Of a DNA stretch of 64,000 nt, positions 1 to 10,400 are shown piece after piece. Numbering within the stretch: the stretch's first letter is position 1; each line of letters begins with the position of its first letter. A program made the position numbers and the translations under genes. Source of the DNA: Olleya namhaensis (GTDB lineage: Bacteria; Bacteroidota; Bacteroidia; Flavobacteriales; Flavobacteriaceae). The notes below the pieces were generated by a model. The model saw only the letters and a program-made list of their open reading frames with translations, did not search any database and had not been told where the DNA came from. Where the stretch lies: NCBI RefSeq assembly GCF_900114005.1, contig NZ_FORM01000003.1, positions 62,001 through 126,000 on the forward strand. Reading direction: 5' to 3'.

Positions 1-780
1 TTTTTGATCTAACCAAGATGAGTAGTTCCCTTTCCATGGGATACCTTCTCCTCTATCTAGTTCTAAAATCCATCCTGCTACGTTATCTAAAAAGTATCTA
101 TCGTGGGTTACAGCAATTACTGTTCCTTTGTATTGTGCTAAGTGATGCTCTAACCAATGTACAGATTCTGCATCCAAGTGGTTGGTTGGCTCATCAAGTA
201 ATAATACATCTGGCTCTTGAAGTAATAAACGACATAAAGCAACACGACGTCTTTCACCTCCAGATAATACACCTATCTTTTTATCACCATCCGGAGTACG
301 TAACGCATCCATAGCAATTTCTAATTTGGTATCTAACTCCCAAGCATTAGAAGCATCAATTTGATCTTGAAGCTCGGCTTGACGATTCATTAGTTTTTCC
401 ATCTTGTCTGCATCAGAGTATACTTCCTCTAAACCAAACTGATCGTTAATTTTATTGTATTCATCTAAAATAGCAACGGTTTCTGCTGCACCTTCACGTA
501 CAATTTCCATTACTGTTTTGTCATTATCCAATTCTGGCTCTTGTTCTAAGTAACCAACAGAATATCCTGGAGAAAAGACTACGTCTCCTTGATAATTTTT
601 ATCAACTCCAGCAATAATTTTAAGTAAAGTAGATTTACCAGAACCGTTAAGACCTAAGATTCCAATTTTTGCTCCATAAAAGAAACTTAAATATATGTTT
701 TTAAGTACAGGTGTTTGTGCACTTTGAAATGTCTTGGTCAAACCAGACATTGAGAAAATTACTTTTTTATCGTCAGACAT
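1..780 (-). CDS. ettA: Energy-dependent translational throttle protein EttA (ABC-F ATPase), N-terminal part, cut by window edge
   Basis: The first 260 residues are visible; the gene runs off the left edge. They hold a complete first ABC domain: Walker [10 protein letters not shown], signature LSGGERRR and Walker [14 protein letters not shown], followed by the start of the linker. ABC-F proteins have two such domains and no membrane segments; they bind the ribosome. EttA binds near the E site and gates entry into elongation according to ADP/ATP ratio. The opening [16 protein letters not shown] and the domain spacing fit EttA better than Uup or antibiotic-protection ABC-F proteins, but the second domain is not visible. 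The gene starts 29 bp downstream of the small membrane protein gene on the same strand, so the two may be cotranscribed. Confidence 0.9.
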   Translation of the reverse strand, partial: MSDDKKVIFSMSGLTKTFQSAQTPVLKNIYLSFFYGAKIGILGLNGSGKSTLLKIIAGVDKNYQGDVVFSPGYSVGYLEQEPELDNDKTVMEIVREGAAETVAILDEYNKINDQFGLEEVYSDADKMEKLMNRQAELQDQIDASNAWELDTKLEIAMDALRTPDGDKKIGVLSGGERRRVALCRLLLQEPDVLLLDEPTNHLDAESVHWLEHHLAQYKGTVIAVTHDRYFLDNVAGWILELDRGEGIPWKGNYSSWLDQK

Positions 781-809
781 TTATTGTAATGTTTTAATTA
801 TTAATTTGA

Positions 810-992
810 TTATACTCTTCCCTTAAGTGCGTTAAACACCCAAGCCACAGCAAAAAAACCGACACCAACAGCTGCAAAACCCCAACCTGCTACATCATCG
901 TATCTAAAGGCTCCTAATGCGATTAATGCTAATCCTACTATTATCATTATTGTGGTAGCCCAAGCTAACACAGTATTTTTATTCATTGCCAT
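810..992 (-). CDS. Small membrane protein, CAL67264-type family
   Basis: A 60-residue protein with two hydrophobic segments (about residues 10-28 and 35-54) joined by a short loop containing RYDDVAGWG. It matches my recollection of a small flavobacterial family that annotation pipelines call CAL67264 family membrane protein, often found next to ettA. Function is unknown. The start could be Met1 or Met3 (MAMNK). It lies between the pirin operon terminator and ettA, both on the same strand, so it probably has its own promoter and may read into ettA. Confidence 0.8.
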   Translation of the reverse strand: MAMNKNTVLAWATTIMIIVGLALIALGAFRYDDVAGWGFAAVGVGFFAVAWVFNALKGRV

Positions 993-1040
993 AATCTATT
1001 TTTAGTAAAATGTGAATTACAAATATCGTTTATTTCAACA

Positions 1041-1070
1041 AAAAAAGCACCCTATTTAGGATGCTTTTTT
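1041..1070 (-). terminator. Intrinsic terminator after the pirin gene
   Basis: Inverted repeat with arms AAAAAAGCA-CCT and AGG-TGCTTTTTT and one mismatch, giving a U-run on the minus strand. It lies 22 bp beyond the pirin stop codon and upstream of the small membrane protein gene, so it separates the two units. Confidence 0.75.
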
Positions 1071-1092
1071 GATATCGCTTAATTTGAAGCTA

Positions 1093-1806
1093 TTACATTG
1101 GTACTTCTATAAAAAGTAATTGCGTATTTGTATTCGTTTTTATTTCAAAATTATCTGTTTCAGTAACTCCTATAGCATCTCTTGTTTGCAATACATTATC
1201 ATCTATAGTTACACCTCCAGACATAACCATAACGTAGGTTCCGTGGTTATCACTTTTTAAATGATACTTAAAGCTTTGATTGGCTTTTAAATCTATTCTG
1301 GACAACTTAGCGTCTTGATGAATTTTTAAACCATCCTCTTCACTATCTATAGATGTTACTAAGGTTTGTAACCTACCTTGCCTATCTTCTGCGTTAAAAA
1401 AGCGTTGATCGTAACGTGGCGCTACATTTTGCTTATTGGGTATCACCCAAATTTGAAACAAGCTTAAATACTCATCCGTTTTAGCATTCATCTCAGAATG
1501 TAACAAGCCTGTCCCTGCACTCATGACTTGTACTTCTCCTGCTTCTATGGTTTGCCATGCATTACCCATAGAGTCTTTGTGCTTAAGTGTACCTTTTAAA
1601 GGGATAGTAATAATCTCCATATTATCATGAGGATGTGTACTAAACCCCATACTAGGTGCTATGACATCGTCGTTTAATACACGTAACGCTCCAAATTGCA
1701 TTTTATTTGGGTCATAAAACTGAGCAAAACTAAAACTATGATTTGCTTGTAACCAACCATGATTTGCAAAACCACGATCTGAAGCTTGGTGTATAACTGT
1801 TTTCAT
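1093..1806 (-). CDS. Pirin family protein (cupin dioxygenase-like)
   Basis: A 237-residue bicupin of the pirin/YhhW family. The metal ligands of pirins can be read directly: H58 and H60 in THPHDN, then H103 and E105 in LLHSEMN, with the family's 45-residue spacing. YhhW-type members can act as quercetin 2,3-dioxygenases in vitro; others are redox sensors, so the physiological substrate is open. It is the last gene of a three-gene minus-strand operon (FMN reductase, MarR regulator, pirin), an arrangement suggesting response to redox-active aromatics or electrophiles. The strong hairpin at 1041-1070 ends the transcript. Confidence 0.92.
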   Translation of the reverse strand: MKTVIHQASDRGFANHGWLQANHSFSFAQFYDPNKMQFGALRVLNDDVIAPSMGFSTHPHDNMEIITIPLKGTLKHKDSMGNAWQTIEAGEVQVMSAGTGLLHSEMNAKTDEYLSLFQIWVIPNKQNVAPRYDQRFFNAEDRQGRLQTLVTSIDSEEDGLKIHQDAKLSRIDLKANQSFKYHLKSDNHGTYVMVMSGGVTIDDNVLQTRDAIGVTETDNFEIKTNTNTQLLFIEVPM

Positions 1807-1851
1807 TTTGTTTTAATATTTATTTTAGTAATCAATACCGTATACCGTAAT

Positions 1852-2313
1852 TTATGCGTCGTTATTGTCACGCAATTTATCTAATAAATCACTTAGCTGA
1901 CCCGCTTCCTCGTTAGATAACGAATCCAATAAATGATGCAATGGATTATTAGGCATAATTTCGTTTAAAAGATCTAATCCATCTTTTGTTATTTCAATTA
2001 AAACAACTCTGCGATCTCCAGGAAAAGGAATCCGTTTAATTAGTTTTTTATCACACAACTTATCCGTCAAACGTGTTAGATTTGGTGCGCGCTCTACCAT
2101 TCTTTCTTTTATGGTTTGCACTTTTATAGGTTGTTTTGCGCCACGCAATATTCTTAAAATATTATACTGTTGTGGCGACACCCCAAAAGGTTTAAAAAAA
2201 TCGTTTTGATGACTTGTAATGTAATTTGCTGTATACAGAATATTAAGCATTGCCTTTATCCTGTTATTATCAAATTTTGAATTTATCTCTTCTGCGAAAT
2301 TAGCCATGATCAT
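1852..2313 (-). CDS. MarR family transcriptional regulator
   Basis: A 153-residue winged-helix regulator. The recognition region runs through QQYNILRILRGAK, and the wing includes LCDKKLIKRIPFPGDRRVVLI, where the DRR(V) signature of MarR wings is clear. MarR dimers usually repress their own operon and release DNA on binding phenolic ligands or on cysteine oxidation. It sits 15 bp downstream of the FMN reductase and 45 bp upstream of pirin, so it is cotranscribed with its likely targets. Met1 or Met3 (MIMAN) could be the start. A palindrome near the operon promoter (2913-2925) is a candidate operator. Confidence 0.92.
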   Translation of the reverse strand: MIMANFAEEINSKFDNNRIKAMLNILYTANYITSHQNDFFKPFGVSPQQYNILRILRGAKQPIKVQTIKERMVERAPNLTRLTDKLCDKKLIKRIPFPGDRRVVLIEITKDGLDLLNEIMPNNPLHHLLDSLSNEEAGQLSDLLDKLRDNNDA

Positions 2314-2328
2314 TGGTGTTATTAGCTG

Positions 2329-2859
2329 TTATAAACTGTCAGAAAATTTAGCAATTTCATGCACTAATACTTTATTAAGATCTGTATCAATAATACTTCC
2401 ATCTTTAAAATTATCATTAAACGATGGGAAATTATAAGTGGCAACAATGTTAGCATTATGTCTTGGAAATCTATCTTTTGCCATGTCAAACACTGACTGT
2501 CCTGCTCTTGCACCCGGAGACGTACTCATTAACAACATTGGTTTATCCTGAAACACTTTTACGTCTATCCTAGACATCCAATCTAATAAGTTTTTAAAAG
2601 CTGCGGTATACGCTCCATTATGCTCTGCTAAGGATATAATAATTCCGTCAGTTGCTTTAAGCTTATCAAAAAATAATTGTGCCTTTTCAGGAAAACCAGA
2701 AGCTTGCTCTAAGTCTACTCCATAAACAGGTACTTCAAAGTCGTTAAGATCTAAAACCGTTACTGTTGTATTTGGTACTAAAGACGCTGCGTAAGTTGCT
2801 AATTGTTTATTTATTGATGTTGAGCTGTTACTTGCTCCAAATGCTATTAATTTTTTCAT
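2329..2859 (-). CDS. NAD(P)H-dependent FMN reductase (flavodoxin-like fold)
   Basis: A 176-residue protein of the NADPH-dependent FMN reductase family. The FMN phosphate loop is GASNSSTSIN near the N-terminus, and a second flavin contact region is AEHNGAYTAAFKNLLDW. Such enzymes reduce free flavins, quinones or azo compounds with NAD(P)H. It is the first gene of the operon with a MarR regulator and pirin, preceded by an exact TATATTTG -7 box at 2880-2887. The context favours a role in quinone or electrophile detoxification, which is inference. Confidence 0.88.
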   Translation of the reverse strand: MKKLIAFGASNSSTSINKQLATYAASLVPNTTVTVLDLNDFEVPVYGVDLEQASGFPEKAQLFFDKLKATDGIIISLAEHNGAYTAAFKNLLDWMSRIDVKVFQDKPMLLMSTSPGARAGQSVFDMAKDRFPRHNANIVATYNFPSFNDNFKDGSIIDTDLNKVLVHEIAKFSDSL

Positions 2860-2879
2860 GTATCTAATTTTATAGATTA

Positions 2880-2887
2880 CAAATATA
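2880..2887 (-). promoter_or_regulatory. -7 promoter box of the FMN reductase/MarR/pirin operon
   Basis: Minus-strand TATATTTG matches the Bacteroidota -7 consensus TAnnTTTG exactly, about 20 nt before the start codon. No clear -33 TTTG is present; an inverted repeat GGAA-N5-TTCC at 2913-2925 lies just upstream of where it should be. Confidence 0.6.
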
Positions 2888-3071
2888 CAAAATAAATTAA
2901 TATATATTACATGGAAACTAATTCCTTGTTTTGTATTACAGATGAAACAAAAAAAATGCTAATTATAAGCTGTAAATTATGGATTACAGCATAATACTTG
3001 TTATAATTAGAAAATAGTAGTTTCATTACACTATTATCTTTTGTATTTTTACCTCAAATAAAACAATTGCA

Positions 3072-4700
3072 ATGGACATAAACTTCAATAAAAACGAAGA
3101 TCACAATAAGCTATTACTTTCTGACCTTAAGTCTAAATTAGTTAAAGTTAAACTAGGTGGTGGAGAAAAACGCATAGAAAAATTACATGCAAAAGGAAAA
3201 ATGACTGCCCGAGAACGTGTAAATTATCTATTAGATAGTAAAAAGAAAAGTATAGAGATCGGCGCTTTTGCTGGAGAAAATATGTACCAAGAACATGGCG
3301 GTTGCCCTTCTGGAGGTGTGGTTGTAAAAATGGGCTACATAAAGGGTAAACAATGTATAGTTGTTGCCAATGATGCAACTGTTAAAGCAGGCGCTTGGTT
3401 TCCTATTACAGGAAAGAAAAACTTACGTGCTCAAGAGATTGCAATCGAAAACAAATTACCTATTATTTATTTAGTAGATTCTGCTGGTGTATACTTACCT
3501 ATGCAGGACGAAATATTTCCTGACAAAGAACACTTTGGTCGTATTTTTAGAAACAATGCAATTATGAGTAGTATGGGAATTACACAAATTTCAGCTATCA
3601 TGGGAAGTTGTGTTGCTGGTGGTGCTTACTTACCTATTATGAGTGACGAAGCTATTATTGTGGATAAAACTGCAAGTATTTTTCTAGCAGGTAGCTATTT
3701 AGTTAAAGCTGCTATTGGAGAATCTATAGACAACGAAACATTAGGTGGAGCAACAACACATTGCGAAATTAGTGGTGTAACAGATTATAAAGCTAAAGAT
3801 GATAAAGATGCTTTAGAAAAAATTAAACGTATTATTGATAAAATTGGTGATTATGACAAAGCTGGCTTTAGCCGAAACGAGTCGAAAAAACCAAAAGAAG
3901 ACCCACAAGACATTTATGGTATTTTGCCTAAATCTAGAGCGGATCAGTATGATATGAAAGAGATTATTAAGCGACTTGTTGACGACTCTGAATTTGATGA
4001 ATACAAAGCCGATTATGGTAAATCTATAATAACTGCTTACGCTAGAATAGATGGTTGGGCTGTCGGTATCATAGCAAACCAACGTACCTTAGTTAAAAAT
4101 GCAAAAGGAGAAATGCAATTTGGTGGTGTGATTTATAATGATAGTGCCGATAAATCTACCCGTTTTATTGCTAATTGTAATCAGAAAAAAATCCCTTTAG
4201 TCTTTTTACAAGATGTTACTGGATTTATGGTTGGTAGTAAAAGCGAACATTCTGGAATTATAAAAGATGGTGCCAAAATGGTAAACGCTGTTAGTAATAG
4301 CGTGGTGCCAAAGTTTACTATTATTTTAGGTAATAGTTATGGAGCTGGTAATTATGCAATGTGCGGAAAAGCGTATGATCCTAGATTAATTGCTGCTTGG
4401 CCAAGTGCAGAGCTTGCTGTAATGAGTGGTAATAGCGCTGCTAAAGTATTATTACAGATTGAAACAGCATCACTTAAAAAGAAAGGTGAAACTATTACTA
4501 AAGAAAAAGAAGACGAACTGTTTAATAAAATAAAAGCACGTTACGATGAGCAAGTCTCTCCGTACTATGCAGCTGCACGTATTTGGACTGATGCTGTAAT
4601 TGATCCTTTAGATACTAGAACATGGATTAGCATGGGTATTGAAGCTGCAAACCACGCACCTATTGAGAAACAATTTAACATGGGGGTTTTACAGGTTTAA
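3072..4700 (+). CDS. Acyl-CoA carboxylase beta (carboxyltransferase) subunit, methylcrotonyl-CoA carboxylase-like
   Basis: 542 residues with two crotonase-fold halves. The family motifs GSCVAGGAYLP in the N-terminal half and GNSYGAGNYAMCG in the C-terminal half form the acyl-CoA and carboxybiotin pockets. Length and motifs such as ARERVNYLLD, ANDATVKAGA and FLQDVTGFMVG are closer to methylcrotonyl-CoA carboxylase beta (MccB) than to propionyl-CoA carboxylase, so a role in leucine catabolism is likely but not proven. It transfers CO2 from carboxybiotin to an acyl-CoA. No biotin carboxylase/BCCP subunit gene is in this window; that partner must be encoded elsewhere. Confidence 0.88.
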   Translation: MDINFNKNEDHNKLLLSDLKSKLVKVKLGGGEKRIEKLHAKGKMTARERVNYLLDSKKKSIEIGAFAGENMYQEHGGCPSGGVVVKMGYIKGKQCIVVANDATVKAGAWFPITGKKNLRAQEIAIENKLPIIYLVDSAGVYLPMQDEIFPDKEHFGRIFRNNAIMSSMGITQISAIMGSCVAGGAYLPIMSDEAIIVDKTASIFLAGSYLVKAAIGESIDNETLGGATTHCEISGVTDYKAKDDKDALEKIKRIIDKIGDYDKAGFSRNESKKPKEDPQDIYGILPKSRADQYDMKEIIKRLVDDSEFDEYKADYGKSIITAYARIDGWAVGIIANQRTLVKNAKGEMQFGGVIYNDSADKSTRFIANCNQKKIPLVFLQDVTGFMVGSKSEHSGIIKDGAKMVNAVSNSVVPKFTIILGNSYGAGNYAMCGKAYDPRLIAAWPSAELAVMSGNSAAKVLLQIETASLKKKGETITKEKEDELFNKIKARYDEQVSPYYAAARIWTDAVIDPLDTRTWISMGIEAANHAPIEKQFNMGVLQV

Positions 4701-4734
4701 TTTAACTTTTAACTTTTAACTTTTAACTTTTAAT
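4701..4734 (+). repeat. Tandem heptamer repeat (TTTTAAC)n
   Basis: Directly after the carboxylase stop codon the heptamer TTTTAAC is repeated: a 6-nt partial copy, three perfect copies and one copy ending in T. The array ends 11 bp before the lipoprotein start codon, so it occupies that gene's leader or promoter. Confidence 0.9.
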
Positions 4735-4745
4735 CTTATTTTTTT

Positions 4746-5330
4746 ATGAATACAAAAGCATTATCTCTAGCTCTTTCTACTGTTTTATTTTTTTTATTAT
4801 TAAGTAGTTGTGGTACAAAAGTAGTGGACTCAAAAAAAACTTTCAACAGTAACTCTCAAACTATTAATAAAGAATACTTCCAAGAGTATAAGGAACATCT
4901 AAAGAATCTTGAAAAAGGTGTTTTAACAGAAGAAGCATTGCCTATTTTTAAAAGTTACATAAAAGAATTATTTAATATTGAAATTAATGATACAGAATAT
5001 TTAACTATTTCTTATTTAAAATCAAGAGGTGATTGTTGGTATGATAATTATGCAAATATTAACTCTAAACAAGCTAAGATTAATGCAGATAAATTAAAGC
5101 AACAAATAGTATCAGACCTAGTATTTGCTCATTATGACAATAAAAAATCGACTTATAGTACTAAAGACGAAAAGAAACTACTGTATTCTTTATTTAACAA
5201 AAACTACGAAGTCTGTGATTTTACAATTGTAATTGACAAAGCAGGAAGATATTACTTTAAAGCCAGTCATTTTAATCCAGAAATAGCTAATGCTATGGTA
5301 TTTGCGCTTAAAAAAGAGCACGCTTTATAG
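4746..5330 (+). CDS. Putative lipoprotein of unknown function
   Basis: A 194-residue protein with a lipoprotein signal peptide: a hydrophobic stretch ending in LLSSCG, so Cys22 should be acylated. The remainder is charged and probably alpha-helical, with no domain I recognise. The start follows the (TTTTAAC) array closely and the gene ends 12 bp before the DUF3352-like gene, suggesting cotranscription and perhaps a joint envelope role. Confidence 0.7.
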   Translation: MNTKALSLALSTVLFFLLLSSCGTKVVDSKKTFNSNSQTINKEYFQEYKEHLKNLEKGVLTEEALPIFKSYIKELFNIEINDTEYLTISYLKSRGDCWYDNYANINSKQAKINADKLKQQIVSDLVFAHYDNKKSTYSTKDEKKLLYSLFNKNYEVCDFTIVIDKAGRYYFKASHFNPEIANAMVFALKKEHAL

Positions 5331-5342
5331 AAAATAACCTTT

Positions 5343-7340
5343 ATGAGTTTTAATAAAAAAGGTATATTATCATTACTAGTTGCACTATTTATTAGTTATG
5401 GTTTATACCAAATTTATGTGTTTTATTTTGACAATAACAACAACATACAATCCATCTATCTAGTACCTAAAGATGCGGTTTATGTTATTGAAAGCCAAAA
5501 ACCAATAGACAATTGGGATGCCATTAGTAAAAGTGATATCTGGAAACATTTAAACACCAACACCTATTTTAATAGCCTTGCTCAAAACTTAAATAAGTTA
5601 GATACTATTTTTAAGCAAAAGCAAGGCACATTTAATCGCATTGGTAATCGTGAGATTTTAATCTCTGCACATGTTTATGCGCCTAAAAAATATGGGTTTT
5701 TCTATGTTGTAGATTTACAGAAAATATCTAAACTTAATTTACTTAAAAACAATTTAAACTCATTAATAAACAGTAATTATAAGGTTAGTAAACGTAAATA
5801 TCATGACCATCAAATAACAGAGGTTTACGATGTTAAAAACAGAGAAACACTTTATATTAGTTTTATAGAAAACCAAATGATTGCGTCCTATACGCATACT
5901 TTAGTAGAAGCTTCTATTGATCAGTATTCTGAACCTAAAATTGGTAGAGATTTAAATTTTATTGAAGTCAAAAAGCAAGTCGGGTATAATGATATGTTTA
6001 GACTGTATTTTCAATATGACTATCTAGACCAGTTTGTTAAGGTCTTTTCTAATACTACTGGGTATACAACACAAGTTTTAAATGAAAGTCTTGAGTATAG
6101 TGGTTTTAGTTTTGACTTGGACGATAATACCATTATTGCTAACGGAATTACAAATACAAACAATCAAGCGTCGTCCTATTTAAAAGCACTTCAAAAATCA
6201 GGAAAAGGAAAACGTACAATAAGTCGTATTGCTCCAAAAGAAACTGCTTTATATCTTAGCTTCGGTTTTAGTAGTTTTAAAGACTTTTACAACAATTTTG
6301 AGACTATTCAAAAAGAAAACCCAGAACAATTTAAAAGCTATTTGGACGGTACAGAACAGATTGAAAACTTTTTAAAAATAAACATTAAAAAACACTTCAT
6401 AAGTTGGGTTGATGATGAGATTGCTTTACTACAACTCCATTCCAACGTTTCAGATTCTAAAAAAGATGTTGCCTTAGTTATAAAAATAAATAACATTGAT
6501 GACGCCAAAGAAAACCTAGACTTTATTCTAGAACAAATTAGAAAACGATCTCCTGTTAAATTCAAAGCGGTTGACTACAAAGGCTATACTATTAATTTTA
6601 TGTCCATAAAGGGCTTCTTTAAAATTCTTTTAGGTGATTTGTTTTCAGATATAGAAAAGCCATACTACACCATTATAGATAATTATGTTGTTTTTAGTAA
6701 TGAGCCTAACACCTTAAAAAGTATCATTAATGGGTATACTAACAAACAAACATTAAGTAATTTTGAGGCTTTTAATAATTTTGACGACCGCTTTGATAAA
6801 CGCTCTAGCGTCTTCGCTTACATCAATACACCTAGCTTATACAACAACGCTTATCAATTTGTAGATAATGCCACTAAACAACAGTTAAGTGTAAATAAAG
6901 ACTATGTGATATGTTTTCCATTAATAGGAATACAACTAACACCAGAACAACGTTATTTTGAAAGTAAAATAGTAATAGACTATCAGGCACCTGATCAAGT
7001 AAAATCTAATTATACTTTTATAGATGCCACTATACCGAACAAACCAAATAGTAATACATCTTCATTAATTAATAAAGATACTATTGATCAGACTACTGTA
7101 TTTAATATTCCTGAAATATATCCAACAGATCTAACTGCTGATCAATTTTCTAAAAAATACGCTAACGGAAACACCAAATTTAGTGTTGAATTAAAAGATG
7201 GTTTAAAACACGGACGTTATAAATCCTACTATTCCAACGGAGTTCTTAAAATTTCTGGTAAATACAGAAAAGACAAACAAGTTGGTACTTGGCGTGTTTA
7301 CGATTTAAATGAAGATTTAATTTTTAAGAAACGGTTTTAA
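5343..7340 (+). CDS. Membrane-anchored DUF3352-like protein with C-terminal MORN-type repeat
   Basis: 665 residues. An N-terminal segment (about residues 8-28) is a single membrane anchor; the large remainder, beginning with IYLVPKDAVYVIES, should face the periplasm. That opening and the overall layout resemble DUF3352 proteins, whose function is unknown; this is recognition by feel, not a search. The last 45 or so residues contain a MORN-like motif (DGLKHGRYKSYYSNGVLK, then GKYRKDKQVGTW) like those in toxin-immunity and envelope proteins of Bacteroidota. It follows a lipoprotein gene by 12 bp and ends at a bidirectional terminator. Confidence 0.6.
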   Translation: MSFNKKGILSLLVALFISYGLYQIYVFYFDNNNNIQSIYLVPKDAVYVIESQKPIDNWDAISKSDIWKHLNTNTYFNSLAQNLNKLDTIFKQKQGTFNRIGNREILISAHVYAPKKYGFFYVVDLQKISKLNLLKNNLNSLINSNYKVSKRKYHDHQITEVYDVKNRETLYISFIENQMIASYTHTLVEASIDQYSEPKIGRDLNFIEVKKQVGYNDMFRLYFQYDYLDQFVKVFSNTTGYTTQVLNESLEYSGFSFDLDDNTIIANGITNTNNQASSYLKALQKSGKGKRTISRIAPKETALYLSFGFSSFKDFYNNFETIQKENPEQFKSYLDGTEQIENFLKINIKKHFISWVDDEIALLQLHSNVSDSKKDVALVIKINNIDDAKENLDFILEQIRKRSPVKFKAVDYKGYTINFMSIKGFFKILLGDLFSDIEKPYYTIIDNYVVFSNEPNTLKSIINGYTNKQTLSNFEAFNNFDDRFDKRSSVFAYINTPSLYNNAYQFVDNATKQQLSVNKDYVICFPLIGIQLTPEQRYFESKIVIDYQAPDQVKSNYTFIDATIPNKPNSNTSSLINKDTIDQTTVFNIPEIYPTDLTADQFSKKYANGNTKFSVELKDGLKHGRYKSYYSNGVLKISGKYRKDKQVGTWRVYDLNEDLIFKKRF

Positions 7341-7347
7341 AACAAAA

Positions 7348-7380
7348 TAAAAAAGGAACGCTTTTAGCGCTCCTTTTTTA
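7348..7380. terminator. Bidirectional terminator between convergent genes
   Basis: Hairpin with arms AAAAAGGA-CGCT and AGCG-TCCTTTTT, A-rich on the left and T-rich on the right, lying between the plus-strand DUF3352-like gene and the minus-strand VIT/vWA gene. It can end transcripts from both sides. Confidence 0.85.
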
Positions 7381-7406
7381 TTTTAAATACTAGTAACAAT
7401 TAAAAC

Positions 7407-10400
7407 TTAAAATTGTATTGTTCCGATTTCCAATAGATCTTTCTCAGCATCTAGTCTAAAAACTCTAACCTCTTTCGTTTCTTCTTTACTTCCGTATTTC
7501 TTGAATATTGTAATTTTTAAAGTGGTTGGTCCCGAAATTTTCTGAACGTCGTCAGCAAAATAATCTAATTCAATTTCGTATGTTCCTTTCAGTCCTTTTT
7601 TAATCATAAACTCTTCCGGTCCATAACCTTCAGTCATATCTTCTGACAAATGATCTCCAAAATCTGATATGGTCTTTTTATAGCTTATCGATACTTCTTC
7701 AGGTGTTTCTACCCATAAATCTAAATCAGTATCGTTATGATTCCAATCTGCAACAACACGCAGGTCTAATTTAATTGGCTGCATTCGTTTTTTCTGTACT
7801 TCAGTTAATTGTATCTGACCTTTATATTTTTGTATCAAATGACCAGCCTCGATAAATGCTACGTGTTCTATTCCATAAAAGCGTTCATCTAAATCCTTTT
7901 CAACTAATTGTCCATCTATTAATGTATATAATAAGTCAAAAGCCTTTTGGTACTGTCCAACGTTTTCAAAAGCTAAAGCTAAATCTCTTGTAGATTGTGG
8001 CTCTTCTGGCCTCAACTTTAAAATTTCTTTATAAACATGCAGTGCCAGATGATCTTGCTTAAAATACTCTAACTTATAAGCCAGAGCACGTATTACTTCA
8101 TGATTATCCAAATCTATTTCAACTAAATTAGACAACACTTTAATTGCTAATTTTGTTTCTTGTTTAGAATCAAAAAAATCTGCGACATCCATAAAAAAAG
8201 ATGGTGTATTGCGGTATTTCCCTCTCAGCTTTAAATACGTTTTATAAGCATCTTCAATGCTAGTTTGCGCCGTTAACAATTTGATATAATCATTCTCTGC
8301 TGACCAAGGTTTAAAATTAATGTCTTCCCTAATTTTATTATCTAATTCTTCTATTTCCTCTGGTCTATTTTTTAGACCAGCTTTAGTTCTTATTATTATA
8401 ACTTCATTACTAGCCCTACTTCCAAATAAGGCGGTTGTTGAAGCATCTTTAAGCACCGTAAGACTATCAATAGAATCCGTATCTATTTTTTTAAATTCAG
8501 TATCAGAAACTATTACTCCATCAATTACATACAACGGTGTATTGTTACCAATAGTACTTTGTCCTCTTATAATTATTTGAGGACTACCTCCTGGTTGCCC
8601 TGAATCGTCTTCTATATTAACTCCAACAACTCTACCGCTTAATGTTTGTACTGCGTCTGTAACAGATTCTGATTTAACAACTTGAACTGAACTTGTCACA
8701 CTTTTCCTTGTTATAGAAGCGTAAGCAGTAACAACCACTTCATCTAAATTATTATCCGGTTCTAAAGTACTATTAACAGTAGTATTACTACCAACAACAA
8801 ACACTTTACTTACATACCCCACATAGCTAATAGCAATACTATCTCCAACGTCGGCATTAATGCTAAAATTCCCCTCAAAATCTGTTGTTGCACCTCTAGA
8901 CGTTCCTTTTACAATTATTGAAGCACTTGGCAATGGTAGTCCGTTTTCGTCAGTTATGACTCCTGATATTATCCTACTACTGGAGTCTAATTCTGTTTCC
9001 GGTAACACACTTCTAACAGGCATAACTTCAGGTTCTGTAATACTTGGCAGGTTAACTGTAGTACTTTCTGTTGTCACCGTTGCTGTATTTAAAGATTTTG
9101 ATTTTTTAATCTTAGTTACGATCGGATACTTAGTGCTATACCAATCCATTAAATCTTGATAATCTTTAATAAGATCTTCTTTTCTGTCTTGTATTTCTTC
9201 TTGTCTTTCAGCTTCAGCTTGACTATTATTAGCTATAAGTGCTTTATATTCTGTTTTTAGTTCCAATGGTGGCTCAATCTTATACCTGACATAATCTTCT
9301 ATTCTATCTAAAATTATTAGCGACGTATATTCAGATATCAAATGATGCTTTTTTGCTAGTTTAATAATGTCATCTTTATTATTTTCTTTATCTATATTCA
9401 ATGCTTGTAATTTCTTTTTTGCCCATAAGCGCTTTACTAATCCATTAAAACTAGATTTAATTAAGTTTACTTTTAAATGCTCTGTAACTTGACCATTATA
9501 ACCAAAATTTAATTTTACTTCTGTATTAGAATCAAATTTTCCTGACACTGAAAAATCACTATTCACAGTTGTATTTGGTAGCGGATACACTTCAGAAACT
9601 GCTTTGTTTTTATCAGTACCTAAAAACTTAAATGATTCCGTTTTAAGGGCATGTAAAGCAGCATCAGGTTTGTTGAAATTTAGATTAATATATTTTCCGT
9701 TATTTTGATTTGCTATGTGCTCTAAAAACTGATGATTGGCAGATTTAACAGTGTTTATGGTATACAAACGACCGTTAAACTTATTTTGCAACTCTCCTAA
9801 ATTAAACATACCATCACTAAAAAATAAAACCTCCTCTTTTACCGTGTTTTTAATATCCAAATAAGATGTACCTCCATCATACACTACGGACTGAATTTCT
9901 TTTTTTAATAAGTCCCAATTTCCGTTAGTAATACTAAAATGTTTTGGTGTTTGAGTTACATTACTAAACACAACTAAATTGACGTTAACCGTCTTTAAAT
10001 ATTTAAAATAGTCTTCTAAAAGCTTAATTTCGGTTTCTAAATCTCTAAACTTCATAGAATAAGATGCATCCCAATACAATGTAATATTTCTAGGTTTTTC
10101 TTTAATCCTACTTTTCGGTTTAAATGATTTATAAACATTAAAATATGCGTTATAAGTGGATACACTCTCCATTCTACCTATAGGGAACTCTAACAAAACA
10201 GCCGTATTTACAATAATTTTAGTCTGCTTAGATGATGCTTTTAATACGCCATCTACTTCTTTGAATTTAAGTTTATACAGATTATCACCAATAACCCTCG
10301 GTTCTTGATTTACATTATAAACAACAACATCTAGATTAAAGTCTAAAGGATCTAAAAAATGTAACGGAATCTGATATAAGTGTTTACCATTACTTACATT

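Noticed and set aside
18-314. Open frame of 98 codons on the plus strand
   Set aside because: It is fully antisense to the ABC domain of ettA and has no protein-like pattern.
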